From Collinsella sp. AM33-4BH (lineage in GTDB: Bacteria > Actinomycetota > Coriobacteriia > Coriobacteriales > Coriobacteriaceae): 64,000 nucleotides of DNA. Both the position numbers and the translations under genes were made by a program. Location: positions 62,001 through 126,000 of the forward strand of contig NZ_QSIN01000001.1 of assembly GCF_003469205.1 (NCBI RefSeq). Direction: 5' to 3'. The notes under the pieces are model-generated. The model did no database searches, was not told where the DNA came from, and saw only the letters and a list, made by a program, of their open reading frames with translations. Below are positions 1 to 8,660 of the stretch, one piece after another (within the stretch, counting starts at the first letter, position 1; the number at the start of each line of letters is the position of its first letter).

Positions 1-1341
1 AACTCCGTCTCCGAGAACGTTGGGGTGAAGCACTTGATCAACGTTAAGACTGTGGCCGAGCGCCGTGAGAACATGCTGTGGTTCCGCGCTCCTGAGAAGG
101 TCTACTTCAAGAAGGGTTCCACGCCCGTCGCTCTCGACGAGCTCGGTACCGTCATGGGCAAGAAGCGCGCCTTCATCGTCACCGACCAGTTCCTCTTCAA
201 GAATGGCAACACCCGCGCCATCGAGGCCAAGCTCGACGAGATGGGCATCGCCCACGACTGCTTCTACGACGTCGAGCCCGATCCGTCGCTGCAGTGCGCA
301 CGTCGCGGCGCCAAGCAGATGGCTCTCTTTGAGCCGGACGTCATCATCGCCGTCGGCGGTGGCTCCGCTATGGACGCCGGCAAGATCATGTGGATGATGT
401 ACGAGCACCCCGAGTGCAAGTTTGAGGACATGGCCATGGACTTCATGGACATCCGCAAGCGTATCTTCACTTTCTCCGAGATGGGCAAGAAGGCCTACTT
501 CGTCGCCGTCCCGACCTCTTCGGGTACCGGCTCCGAGTGCACGCCGTTTGCCATCATCACCGACAAGGAGACCGGCATCAAGTGGCCGCTCGCCGACTAC
601 GCGCTGCTCCCCAACATGGCTATCGTCGACGCCGACAACTGCATGACCGCCCCGCGCGGCCTGACCGCTGCCTCCGGCATCGACGTCATGACCCACGCCA
701 TCGAGTCCTACGTCTCCATCATGGCTTCCGACTACACCAAGGGCCTCTCCGAGCGCGCTGCTAAGCTCGTCTTCGAGAACCTGCCCTCCAGCTTCACGAA
801 CGGCGCCAAGGACCCGCATGCCCGCGAGGAGATGCACAACGCCTCTTGCATGGCCGGTATGGCCTTCGCCAACGCCTTCCTGGGCCTCAACCACTCCATG
901 GCTCACAAGCTCGGCGCCTTCCATCACCTGCCTCACGGCCTCGCCAACGCCGTCATCCTGACCCGCGTTATGCGCTACAACGCCGCCGAGGCTCCCGTCA
1001 AGATGGGTACCTTCTCCCAGTATCCTTACCCCAACGCGCTGCACAACTACGCCGAGATGGCCAAGTACTGCGGCATCGAGGGCAAGGACGACAAGGAGGT
1101 CTTCGAGAACTTCATCACGAAGCTCGAGGAACTCAAGGACTTCATCGGCGTCAAGAAGACCATCGCCGACTACGGTGTTGACGAGCAGTACTTCCTCGAC
1201 ACCCTCGACGAGATGACCGAGCAGGCATTCAACGACCAGTGCACCGGCGCAAACCCGCGCTACCCGCTCATGAGCGAGATCAAGGAGCTCTACCTGGACG
1301 CCTACTACGGCCGCGAGCCTCAGGACTACGCCGTCTGCTAG
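1..1341 (+). CDS. adhE: Bifunctional aldehyde-alcohol dehydrogenase AdhE, C-terminal part (partial)
   Basis: The frame is open from base 1, so the gene starts upstream of the window and only the last 446 residues are present. What remains is the iron-dependent alcohol dehydrogenase half of AdhE, which reduces acetaldehyde to ethanol with NADH; the acetaldehyde dehydrogenase half would lie to the left. The first visible residues (NSVSENVGVKHLIN) match the linker between the two AdhE domains, which argues against a free-standing alcohol dehydrogenase starting at the ATG at 25. Visible motifs are the GGGSAMDAGK nucleotide-binding loop, the PTSSGTGSE segment and the histidine-rich metal site around GLNHSMAHKLGAFHHLPHG. 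A hairpin follows the stop codon. Confidence 0.9.
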   Translation, partial: NSVSENVGVKHLINVKTVAERRENMLWFRAPEKVYFKKGSTPVALDELGTVMGKKRAFIVTDQFLFKNGNTRAIEAKLDEMGIAHDCFYDVEPDPSLQCARRGAKQMALFEPDVIIAVGGGSAMDAGKIMWMMYEHPECKFEDMAMDFMDIRKRIFTFSEMGKKAYFVAVPTSSGTGSECTPFAIITDKETGIKWPLADYALLPNMAIVDADNCMTAPRGLTAASGIDVMTHAIESYVSIMASDYTKGLSERAAKLVFENLPSSFTNGAKDPHAREEMHNASCMAGMAFANAFLGLNHSMAHKLGAFHHLPHGLANAVILTRVMRYNAAEAPVKMGTFSQYPYPNALHNYAEMAKYCGIEGKDDKEVFENFITKLEELKDFIGVKKTIADYGVDEQYFLDTLDEMTEQAFNDQCTGANPRYPLMSEIKELYLDAYYGREPQDYAVC

Positions 1342-1359
1342 TTTTAGCACGGTTTTTAA

Positions 1360-1400
1360 CGGCGGGGGTGCACGGGTGTTTCACACACCCCCGCCGTCGC
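1360..1400 (+). terminator. Probable terminator after adhE
   Basis: An 11-bp perfect GC-rich stem (CGGCGGGGGTG at 1360-1370 pairing with 1386-1396) lies 19 bases after the adhE stop. The following bases are only moderately T-rich, so termination may be incomplete and could let some transcription run into the phosphotransferase gene. Confidence 0.6.
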
Positions 1401-1429
1401 TTCTATCGCATCGTTGAAAGGATGCAACC

Positions 1430-2194
1430 ATGCTGCTACCCGATTCCAAGACCGAGCTCGTCCGCCGTGGCAACAAGGTCGTTTACGACCTGGGCGACAA
1501 GATCGTCAAGGTCTTTAACGAGACCAAGCCTGTCTCCGACGTGTTCAACGAGGCTTTGAATCTTGCCCGCATCAATGAGTGCGGCATCCGCAGCCCCAAG
1601 GCTCTCGAGGTTTCCCAGCTCGAGAACGCCAACGGCTGGGCGCTCGTGACCGAGAAGGTTCCGGGCACCACCCTTGCCGAGAAGATGACTGCTGAGCCCC
1701 AGCGCTTTGGTGAGTATCTCGAGATGTTCGTCGACCTCCAGATCGAGATCCACGGCTATACCTCCCCGCTGCTCAACCGTCAGCGCGACAAGTTCGCCCG
1801 CATGATCGACAGCCTTGATCAGCTCAATGCCACCACGCGCTACAACCTTCAGGAGCGTCTGGACGGCATGACCAAGGAGTTCAAGGTCTGCCACGGCGAC
1901 TTCAACCCCTCCAACGTCATCGTCGGCGACGACGGCCAGCTCTATGTGTGCGACTGGGCACACGCCACCCAGGGCTCCCCTGCTGCCGACGTTGCCACCA
2001 CCTACCTGCTCTTCGCCCTCAACAGCAAGGACCAGGCTGAGGCCTACTTGGAGCTCTACTGCGACCGCGCCGAGATGCCCATGCAGGTCGTGCGTCAGTG
2101 GACGAGCATCGTCGCCGCTTCCGAGCTCGCTCGTAAGCGCAACGTGAACGATGAGTTCCTGAAGAACTGGATCGACGTCGTCGATTATCAGTAA
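1430..2194 (+). CDS. Aminoglycoside phosphotransferase-family kinase, substrate unknown
   Basis: The 254-residue protein has the eukaryotic-like kinase fold of the APH/choline kinase family. The catalytic loop CHGDFNPSNV (about residue 150) and the metal-binding CDWAHA segment (about residue 170) are both present, so it should be an active small-molecule kinase. A lysine in VYDLGDKIVKVF near the N-terminus is a candidate ATP-binding lysine. The family includes antibiotic kinases, but also many housekeeping sugar or aminoalcohol kinases; nothing here points to resistance. The ATG at 1430 follows GAAAGGATG at good spacing. It is separated from adhE by a hairpin and followed by a clear terminator, so it is probably monocistronic. 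Confidence 0.75.
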   Translation: MLLPDSKTELVRRGNKVVYDLGDKIVKVFNETKPVSDVFNEALNLARINECGIRSPKALEVSQLENANGWALVTEKVPGTTLAEKMTAEPQRFGEYLEMFVDLQIEIHGYTSPLLNRQRDKFARMIDSLDQLNATTRYNLQERLDGMTKEFKVCHGDFNPSNVIVGDDGQLYVCDWAHATQGSPAADVATTYLLFALNSKDQAEAYLELYCDRAEMPMQVVRQWTSIVAASELARKRNVNDEFLKNWIDVVDYQ

Positions 2195-2226
2195 TATCTG
2201 AGCGATTTATTTCGCATCGGAGGCAC

Positions 2227-2266
2227 AAGAAAACCCCGCAGCTCATATGGGCTGTGGGGTTTTCTT
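2227..2266 (+). terminator. Intrinsic terminator after the phosphotransferase gene
   Basis: A 15-bp stem (AAGAAAACCCCGCAG against CTGTGGGGTTTTCTT, one G-T pair) with an A-rich 5' flank and T-rich 3' flank. Its symmetry means it could work on both strands, stopping this gene and any readthrough from proS. Confidence 0.85.
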
Positions 2267-2285
2267 TACCCATCGAGTTTATTCC

Positions 2286-2333
2286 AACAAAATAGACTGC
2301 TCCGCATCTCATCCTAAGAGAGATACGGAGCAG
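2286..2333 (-). terminator. proS: Intrinsic terminator after proS
   Basis: An imperfect 14-bp stem (CTGCTCCG and ATCTC segments at 2297-2310 pairing with 2320-2333, one mismatch). On the minus strand it is followed by TCTATTTTG. It lies about 35 bases downstream of the proS stop and ends the long proS-ispG-rseP-dxr-cdsA-uppS-frr-pyrH run. Confidence 0.75.
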
Positions 2334-2366
2334 CCCCGCAATTACATCTAATAGCAGAAACGTCGA

Positions 2367-4088
2367 TTAACGGCGGGCCGCCTTAACAAGCTCGGCAATC
2401 TTGGCGACGACCTCGTCGATCGCCACGTCCTCACGCTCGCCCGTGGCACGGTCCTTGAGCTCCACAGTACCATTCTTGAGGCCACGCTTGCCAAGCACGA
2501 CCTGATACGGGAAGCCCATGAGGTCGTTATCGGCAAACTTAAAGCCAGGACGCTCGTCACGGTCATCGACGACAACCTCGATACCCTCGGCGCACAGGCC
2601 CTCGACGATTTGGTCGCAAACGTTAGCGCACTCCTCCTTCTTGGGATCGAGCGGAATCACCGCGACCTCGTACGGGGCAACGGAGACCGGCCAGACGATG
2701 CCGTGTTCGTCGTTGTGCTGCTCCACGACGGCAGCAAGCGAGCGGGACACACCAACGCCGTAGCAACCCATGATAAGCGGCTTCTCCTTGCCGTCCTCGT
2801 CCATAAAGGTGGCGCCCATGGCCTCGGAATACTTGGTACCCAGCTGGAAGACCTGCGAGACCTCGATGCCGCGAGCAGCAGAGAGCGGCTTGCCGCAGTG
2901 CGGGCAGGGATCGCCGGCAACGACGGTTACCAGGTCGGCCCACTCGTCGACGGTAAAGTCGCGCTCGGGGCAGGCACCGGTAAAGTGATAATCGACCTCG
3001 TTGGCACCGCAGGCCCACTGCTTGGACTCGCGCAGGCTCTCGTCGCACACCAGGCGAATGCCCTCGGGCAGGTTAACCGGTCCGATAAAGCCCTTATGCA
3101 GACCGTAGGTCTGGAGCTCCTCATCAGTCATCATGCGATAGGCCTTGCCAAAGACATGCTCGGCCTTGCAATCGTTGAGCTCGTGGTCGCCCGGAACAAT
3201 GGCCACGACGGGCTTGCCCTCGGCGTCGAGGAGTGCCAGAGACTTGCGCGTGCCGTTCTCGGGGAAGCCGAAGAACTTTGCAACGGCCTCGATGGTGCCC
3301 ATGCCCGGAGTCTCGACCTTGGTAAGCGTACCGTCGCCAGGACCCTCGGTCACAACGACCTTGGTGCTTGCCGCCTCATCGTCGGCAGCGAAGCCGCAAT
3401 CGTCGCAGTAGACGAGCGAAGCCTCGCCAGCGTCGGCCAAAGCCATGTACTCGACGGAGGTATCGCCACCGATCTCGCCGGAGTCGGCGACAACGGGCAG
3501 AGCCTTGATGTAGCAGCGCTCGCAAATGTTGGCATAGGCCTGCTTCATCTTGTCGTACTCCTCCTGCAGGCTCTCCTGCGTAGCAGAGAAGCTGTAGGCG
3601 TCCTTCATGATGAACTCGCGACCGCGCATCAGGCCAAAACGGGGACGGAACTCGTCGCGGAACTTATCCTGGATGTGATAAAGGTTCACTGGCAGCTGCT
3701 TGTAGGAACGCAACTCATTGCGCACCAGGGCAGTCACGGTCTCCTCGTGCGTGGGTCCGAGCACAAACTCGCGGCCGTGGCGGTCATCAAAGCGCACAAG
3801 CTCCTTGCCATAGGCATCGATACGGCCGGACTCACGCCACAGCCCGGCATCGACCATGATGGGCATCATGAGCTCCTGAGCACCGGCGGCATCCATCTCG
3901 TCGCGCACGATGTTCTCGATCTTGCGGATCGAGCGCCAAGCGAGCGGCAGATAGGAATACAGGCCGGCGGCCTCCTTGCGGATCATGCCAGCGCGAAGCA
4001 GCAGACGGTGGCTCGCTAGCTCGGCATCCGCCGGATCCTCTTTGAGCGTCGGCGCATAGAGCTTAGACATATACATTGCTCGGGTCAT
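2367..4088 (-). CDS. proS: Prolyl-tRNA synthetase
   Basis: Class II aminoacyl-tRNA synthetase that charges tRNA-Pro. The 573-residue length and the insertion between motifs 2 and 3 (about residues 225-410) are those of the bacterial type carrying the INS editing domain that hydrolyses Ala-tRNA-Pro. The N-terminal SKLYAPTLKEDPADAE block, the FRDEFRPRFGLMRGREFIMKDAYSF motif 2 region and the C-terminal anticodon-binding domain (APYEVAVIPL) are visible. The ATG at 4088 is adjacent to the ispG TAA and has GAGGAG eight bases upstream, which favours it over the internal ATGs at 4076 and 4070. It is the last gene of its operon. Confidence 0.97.
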   Translation of the reverse strand: MTRAMYMSKLYAPTLKEDPADAELASHRLLLRAGMIRKEAAGLYSYLPLAWRSIRKIENIVRDEMDAAGAQELMMPIMVDAGLWRESGRIDAYGKELVRFDDRHGREFVLGPTHEETVTALVRNELRSYKQLPVNLYHIQDKFRDEFRPRFGLMRGREFIMKDAYSFSATQESLQEEYDKMKQAYANICERCYIKALPVVADSGEIGGDTSVEYMALADAGEASLVYCDDCGFAADDEAASTKVVVTEGPGDGTLTKVETPGMGTIEAVAKFFGFPENGTRKSLALLDAEGKPVVAIVPGDHELNDCKAEHVFGKAYRMMTDEELQTYGLHKGFIGPVNLPEGIRLVCDESLRESKQWACGANEVDYHFTGACPERDFTVDEWADLVTVVAGDPCPHCGKPLSAARGIEVSQVFQLGTKYSEAMGATFMDEDGKEKPLIMGCYGVGVSRSLAAVVEQHNDEHGIVWPVSVAPYEVAVIPLDPKKEECANVCDQIVEGLCAEGIEVVVDDRDERPGFKFADNDLMGFPYQVVLGKRGLKNGTVELKDRATGEREDVAIDEVVAKIAELVKAARR

Positions 4089-5171
4089 TTATTTCTCCTC
4101 AATAAGTTTGTCGACCTCGGCCATAAGCGCGTCGACAATTTGGTCCTCAGCTACTTTACCAATGATCTGGCCATGCGAAAAGAGCAGGCCCTGACCACGT
4201 CCGCAGGCAACACCCAGGTCGGCGTCAGATGCCTCTCCGGGGCCGTTGACCGCACATCCCATCACGGCGATCGAAAGCGGCGCGGAATAGTTCTTAAGCC
4301 GCTCGGTGACCTCCTCGGCGATGGGAATCAGGTTAACCTGGCAGCGGGCGCACGTGGGGCACGAGACAATCTCGGGACCACGGCGACGCAGGCCCAGCGA
4401 CTGTAGAATTCCCCAAGCGACCGGCGGCTCCTCAACCGGATCGGCCGTGAGCGACACACGCATGGTGTCACCGATGCCTTCGGAAAGCAAGATACCCAAG
4501 CCTACAGAGCTCTTGATGGTGCCCTGAAGCTTGGTCCCCGCCTCCGTCACGCCCAGGTGGAGCGGAACATGCGGTATCTCGCGCGACAGGGCGCGATAGG
4601 TATCAAGTGTCGTCTGTACGCTATGGGCCTTGGCGGATAGCACGATGTTGGTAAACCCACGGTCCTCAAAGTGCCGCACAAAGCGTTCGCTCGACATCAC
4701 GAGCTTTTCGGGCTGCGTGAGGTCGTCGCGCTCGGCAATATCTTGCTCAAGCGAGCCCGCGTTCACGCCAATGCGAATCGCGCAGCCCGCGGCACCCGCG
4801 GCATCGATGACGGCATCGACCTTAGCCCAATCGCCGATATTGCCGGGGTTGATGCGCAGCTTAGAGGCACCAGCCTCGACAGCGCCAATGGCAAGCTTAT
4901 GGTTAAAGTGGATATCGGCGACAATCGGCACCGGAGACTCGGCACAGATGGTGCGGAAGCCCTCAAGCGCGGCCTCGGAGGGCACGCTCACGCGCACGAT
5001 ATCGCAGCCAGCCTGCGCCAACGCGCACACTTGCGCAAGCGTTGCCTGGGCATCAGCGGTATCGGTGCAGGTCATAGATTGGACCACCACCGGCGCGCCG
5101 CCACCGATCTGCACGCCGCCCACATGCACGGGGCGCGTCAGCTCGCGAGGCAAAGGATGGGATAAAGACAA
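4089..5171 (-). CDS. ispG: 4-hydroxy-3-methylbut-2-enyl diphosphate synthase (IspG/GcpE)
   Basis: Iron-sulfur enzyme of the MEP isoprenoid pathway that reductively converts MEcPP to HMBPP. Shows VQSMTCTDTAD at the N-terminus of the TIM barrel and the cluster-binding CPTCARCQVNL near residue 270, followed by the GCAVNGPGEASDADLG signature. The open frame reaches back to 5258, but that overlaps the end of rseP. A TTG at 5171 with AGGGGAG eight bases upstream gives 360 residues beginning just before the conserved RPVHVGG and is the best start; a GTG at 5180 lacks spacing. It lies 13 bases after rseP and directly abuts proS. Confidence 0.95.
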   Translation of the reverse strand: MSLSHPLPRELTRPVHVGGVQIGGGAPVVVQSMTCTDTADAQATLAQVCALAQAGCDIVRVSVPSEAALEGFRTICAESPVPIVADIHFNHKLAIGAVEAGASKLRINPGNIGDWAKVDAVIDAAGAAGCAIRIGVNAGSLEQDIAERDDLTQPEKLVMSSERFVRHFEDRGFTNIVLSAKAHSVQTTLDTYRALSREIPHVPLHLGVTEAGTKLQGTIKSSVGLGILLSEGIGDTMRVSLTADPVEEPPVAWGILQSLGLRRRGPEIVSCPTCARCQVNLIPIAEEVTERLKNYSAPLSIAVMGCAVNGPGEASDADLGVACGRGQGLLFSHGQIIGKVAEDQIVDALMAEVDKLIEEK

Positions 5172-5184
5172 TCCAAACACTCCC

Positions 5185-6546
5185 CTACAGAATAAATCGA
5201 AGGATGTCGGAACGAAGCATATAGACAAACAGCAGCGCAAAGAGCGCGATACCCACATAGCTCACAATCGTCTGGACCTTGAGCGGAAGCTCGCGGCCCG
5301 CAATCTTCTGAATGATCTCGATGACTAGCTTGCCGCCATCGAGTGGCGGGATGGGCAGCAGGTTCATAAAGCCAAGCGAGAATGAAATGAGGGCGGCAAA
5401 CGAAAGGAACGTGGCAGGGCCGGCAGCAGCAGCCTGTGAGGACATAACGCTAATACCCACGATCGAAGAAGACTGATCGAGAATCTCCATCGTATGCTGC
5501 GGCTGGAGTAGGCGCATCACGCCATCCGCCGTCTGTACAACATAGGAGAATGACAGACGCGCCGAGGTGATCGGGTCTAAACGGACCACCTGCGTAGAGG
5601 CATACACACCTAGGCGCTCGTCCTCTTTGAGCGCAACCGTGGTCGAATGCTGCTTGCCGTCACGCTCGTACTCGATGGCGATATCGTCCTTACCGGCGGC
5701 CTTGCCGATGGCATCGTAGACATCCATCCAAGTAGAACATGAGACACCGTCAACCGAAAGGATCGCATCACCGCCCTCGATACCCGCCTTGGCGGCAATA
5801 GACCCCTCGTCAACCTGACCGATCACGTTGGTATCCATCGGCACGGTGACACCCGCAATGGAATAGATGCTCATAAGGAGCAAAAAACCCGTCAAGATAT
5901 TGACGATAATGCCTGCGAGCAGCATAAAGGCGCGCTTGAGAAAACCTTGGCCAAGATAGGTGTGCGAGCGTTCTTGCGCAAGGAACTCGGCCTCGCCGCA
6001 CGGCAGCTCCCACACATCGCCCTCGGCAGTCGCATGTTCGCGATCGAAACGGCGACCATCAAAGGTGGTATAGCCTGCCGTGTCTCGTGGCAACGTCTGA
6101 TATTTGGTGGGATAGTAGCTCGGCGAGGGCTTCTCCCCTTCCTCATACCAGGGCGCGATGGAGCCCCAGCCCAGCAAAAGGGCGCAAGCCTCGAGCACAT
6201 CCTCCTCGGAAAGCTCGAGCTCGACAGCAAGATCGGCCACGGTCACGCGACCATGACGGTAGATAGCCGCTAGCACGCGATCGGCGCACGAGACGTCGGT
6301 CGGGTCCATACCGCAGATGGCAGCGTAGCCGCCCAGCAGCAGCGGGGTCACGCCAAACTTGGTTCCAATGCGACGCGACGTGTAATGGATGTCAAAGCGG
6401 CACGGCAGGCCCAAAAAGAACTCGGTCACACGGACGCCGCAGGCACGCGCCGCCAAAAAGTGGCCGCCCTCGTGCAAAAACACGAGGACGGAAAGCATCA
6501 GCAGGCCCCAAAAGACCGATGAGAGAACGCTCAGAACAGTATCCAT
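5185..6546 (-). CDS. rseP: RseP-like site-2 intramembrane metalloprotease with an inserted helical domain
   Basis: M50 zinc protease that cleaves transmembrane substrates such as anti-sigma factors or remnant signal peptides. HEGGH (residues 25-29) lies in the first membrane helix, a PDZ domain follows (about residues 240-320), and the second metal motif is in the C-terminal helices (MNLLPIPPLDGG). Between the first helix and the PDZ domain there is an unusual stretch of roughly 115 residues whose first half looks like a winged helix (see findings). The ATG at 6546 was chosen over the TTG at 6561, which lies directly against its AAGGA. Next to dxr, as in many bacterial dxr-rseP pairs. Confidence 0.93.
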   Translation of the reverse strand: MDTVLSVLSSVFWGLLMLSVLVFLHEGGHFLAARACGVRVTEFFLGLPCRFDIHYTSRRIGTKFGVTPLLLGGYAAICGMDPTDVSCADRVLAAIYRHGRVTVADLAVELELSEEDVLEACALLLGWGSIAPWYEEGEKPSPSYYPTKYQTLPRDTAGYTTFDGRRFDREHATAEGDVWELPCGEAEFLAQERSHTYLGQGFLKRAFMLLAGIIVNILTGFLLLMSIYSIAGVTVPMDTNVIGQVDEGSIAAKAGIEGGDAILSVDGVSCSTWMDVYDAIGKAAGKDDIAIEYERDGKQHSTTVALKEDERLGVYASTQVVRLDPITSARLSFSYVVQTADGVMRLLQPQHTMEILDQSSSIVGISVMSSQAAAAGPATFLSFAALISFSLGFMNLLPIPPLDGGKLVIEIIQKIAGRELPLKVQTIVSYVGIALFALLFVYMLRSDILRFIL

Positions 6547-6571
6547 AAAACGAAAAAGCAATCCTTATGGG

Positions 6572-7759
6572 TTAGGAACGGGTTGCGACGAGCACCTGCG
6601 CAGCCTTTTCACGCGCCCACGCATCGATGTCGCGAAGCTGCTCAAACGAATCGACCGCCTGCATATCGTGGGCATCCATGCAGGATTCCACAATGCGATC
6701 GATATCGGTAAAGCTGCAGCCATCGTGCAGAAAGGCATCGACGGCGACCTCGTTGGCGGCATTGAGCACGCACGGCATGGTGCCACCCGTCTTGCCGGCA
6801 CGCTCGGCCAGTGCCAGACAGCGGAAGGTATCCATGTCGGCAGCATCAAACGTGAGCTGTCCCAGCTCGCGGAAATCGATACGAGGCGCCGGGGTATACC
6901 AACGCTCGGGATACGAAAACGCGAACTGGATGGGAATACGCATGTCGGAAGCACCAAGATGCGCCATCACGGAGCCGTCGGCGAACTCGACCATAGAGTG
7001 AATCTTAGACTGACGCTGCACGACCACGTTAATGAAATCGAGGTCGCAGTTGAACAGATGCATGGCCTCAATGCGCTCCAGGCCCTTGTTCATGAGGGTG
7101 GCGGAGTCGATGGTGATCTTGGCACCCATGGCCCACGTGGGATGTGCGAGGGCATCGGCACGCGTCACGCGGTCGAGATCGCCGCGCGTGCGGCCAAAGA
7201 ACGGACCGCCCGAGCAGGTGAGCCAAATACAATGAGCCTCGCGTGGGTTCTCCCCCAGATAGCACTGGTAGATGGCGGAGTGCTCAGAGTCGACTGGAAT
7301 TAGCTGGCCCGGTTGTGCCAACGGCATAAGCAAGTCGCCACCGACGACGAGGGACTCCTTGTTGGCAAGGGCAAGGCGCTTATTTGAGGTCAAGGCCGCA
7401 TGGCTCGCCTCCAGACCGGCGGCACCCACAATAGCGACGAGCACACAGTCGACATCGTCGCGACGCGCGAGCTCGCAAACCGCCTGCGCGCCAACGCCGA
7501 GCTTCGTTCCCTCGGGCAACTCCTGCAGCACGGCGTCATCGCCATGAGCGACATCGGCCACGGCAACCGCCGAAACCGAGAACTCGCGGGCAGCGGCAAC
7601 AAGCTCGGAGGTACTGGAGTTAACGGACAGCGCCGTCACCTGCAGTCGATCGGCATGCTGACGGCACACATCGAGCGCCTGGGTGCCGATGGAGCCCGTA
7701 CAGCCCAGGATGGCAACGCGAAGGCGTCCGTCGGGGCCATACGTCGTCTGGAATGACAT
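6572..7759 (-). CDS. dxr: 1-deoxy-D-xylulose 5-phosphate reductoisomerase
   Basis: First committed enzyme of the MEP pathway, converting DXP to MEP with NADPH. The N-terminal GCTGSIGTQALDV is the NADPH-binding loop, and LANKESLVVGGDL and PVDSEHSAIYQ are the conserved substrate- and metal-binding blocks. Full length at 395 residues. The ATG overlaps the cdsA stop by one base (TAATG), indicating coupled translation. With ispG two genes away, two MEP steps are carried in this operon beside lipid-carrier synthesis. Confidence 0.97.
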   Translation of the reverse strand: MSFQTTYGPDGRLRVAILGCTGSIGTQALDVCRQHADRLQVTALSVNSSTSELVAAAREFSVSAVAVADVAHGDDAVLQELPEGTKLGVGAQAVCELARRDDVDCVLVAIVGAAGLEASHAALTSNKRLALANKESLVVGGDLLMPLAQPGQLIPVDSEHSAIYQCYLGENPREAHCIWLTCSGGPFFGRTRGDLDRVTRADALAHPTWAMGAKITIDSATLMNKGLERIEAMHLFNCDLDFINVVVQRQSKIHSMVEFADGSVMAHLGASDMRIPIQFAFSYPERWYTPAPRIDFRELGQLTFDAADMDTFRCLALAERAGKTGGTMPCVLNAANEVAVDAFLHDGCSFTDIDRIVESCMDAHDMQAVDSFEQLRDIDAWAREKAAQVLVATRS

Positions 7760-8658
7760 TACAGCACGCCTCCGATCATCAAAAGCAGCTGCGCGGTAAT
7801 GCAGCCAAAGATAAGCGAGTCGCTACGGTCGAGCATGCCGCCATGGCCCGGGATAAGGTTGCCGGAATCTTTGACGCCCACACCGCGCTTGATGCGCGAC
7901 TCGATAAGGTCGCCGATAACGCCCAGAATGGACACGACCACGCCGCACAGCAGCGCATAGGGCAGGCTGAGCTTGTAGAAGTGCGTCGCCCACAGGATGA
8001 GCCAAATCAAAACCGAACCCAGGATGCCGCCGACAAACCCCTCCCAGCTCTTTTTGGGTGAGATCTTGGGAACCATCTTGTGCTTGCCGATACGACTGCC
8101 CACGATGTAGGCAAACGAATCGGAGACCCAAAGGGACGCGCAAACGCCCACCGAGAGCAGGGCGCCGGCAAAACCGGGCACGGCATCGCGCAGCAGCACG
8201 ATAGCCGACAGCATAAAGCCAGTGTAGATTGGACCCATGAGCGTCACGGCCACATCAGAGATGCGGGTACGCGGCGACCAGACATACCAAATGCCCACAG
8301 CGAGCATTAGGGCAAAAAGCAGGGCATTCAGCAACATCGAATCACCCAACGCCGACAGCGGAAAGAGCACGGCGGCAGCGATACCCATGCGCTCGTTAGC
8401 CATCTTGCCATCGAGCCTTGTCATACGGAAAAACTCATAGCAGCACAGACCACTCATGACGGAAACAAAGATGGCCGTGGGCACGATACCCAAAACCAGG
8501 CACAGGATAAAGACGACGGCGTAGACGATACCGGCGGCGGCACGGGTAATAAAGCCCGCCAGCCACGAACCGGTGCCGCTCTTCGCTGCAGGCGCTCCCG
8601 CAGTGGCAGCTTTGCGCGCAGGCGTCTTGAGAGCAGATGCCTTGGGACGATCGGACAC
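7759..8658 (-). CDS. cdsA: Phosphatidate cytidylyltransferase
   Basis: Membrane enzyme making CDP-diacylglycerol from phosphatidate and CTP, the branch point for phospholipids. Several hydrophobic helices are present and the family signature is complete near the C-terminus (SRIKRGVGVKDSGNLIPGHGG, then DRSDS). The first 35 or so residues are a hydrophilic Ala/Lys-rich extension. Start is GTG at 8658, two bases after the uppS stop; its end overlaps the start of dxr. Confidence 0.95.
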   Translation of the reverse strand: MSDRPKASALKTPARKAATAGAPAAKSGTGSWLAGFITRAAAGIVYAVVFILCLVLGIVPTAIFVSVMSGLCCYEFFRMTRLDGKMANERMGIAAAVLFPLSALGDSMLLNALLFALMLAVGIWYVWSPRTRISDVAVTLMGPIYTGFMLSAIVLLRDAVPGFAGALLSVGVCASLWVSDSFAYIVGSRIGKHKMVPKISPKKSWEGFVGGILGSVLIWLILWATHFYKLSLPYALLCGVVVSILGVIGDLIESRIKRGVGVKDSGNLIPGHGGMLDRSDSLIFGCITAQLLLMIGGVL

Positions 8659-8660
8659 GA

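Noticed and set aside
1430..2194. Antibiotic-resistance aminoglycoside kinase
   Set aside because: Only the general kinase fold is visible; the flanks show no resistance or mobile genes.
2610..4019. A 469-codon plus-strand frame opposite proS
   Set aside because: Shadow of proS without any domain.
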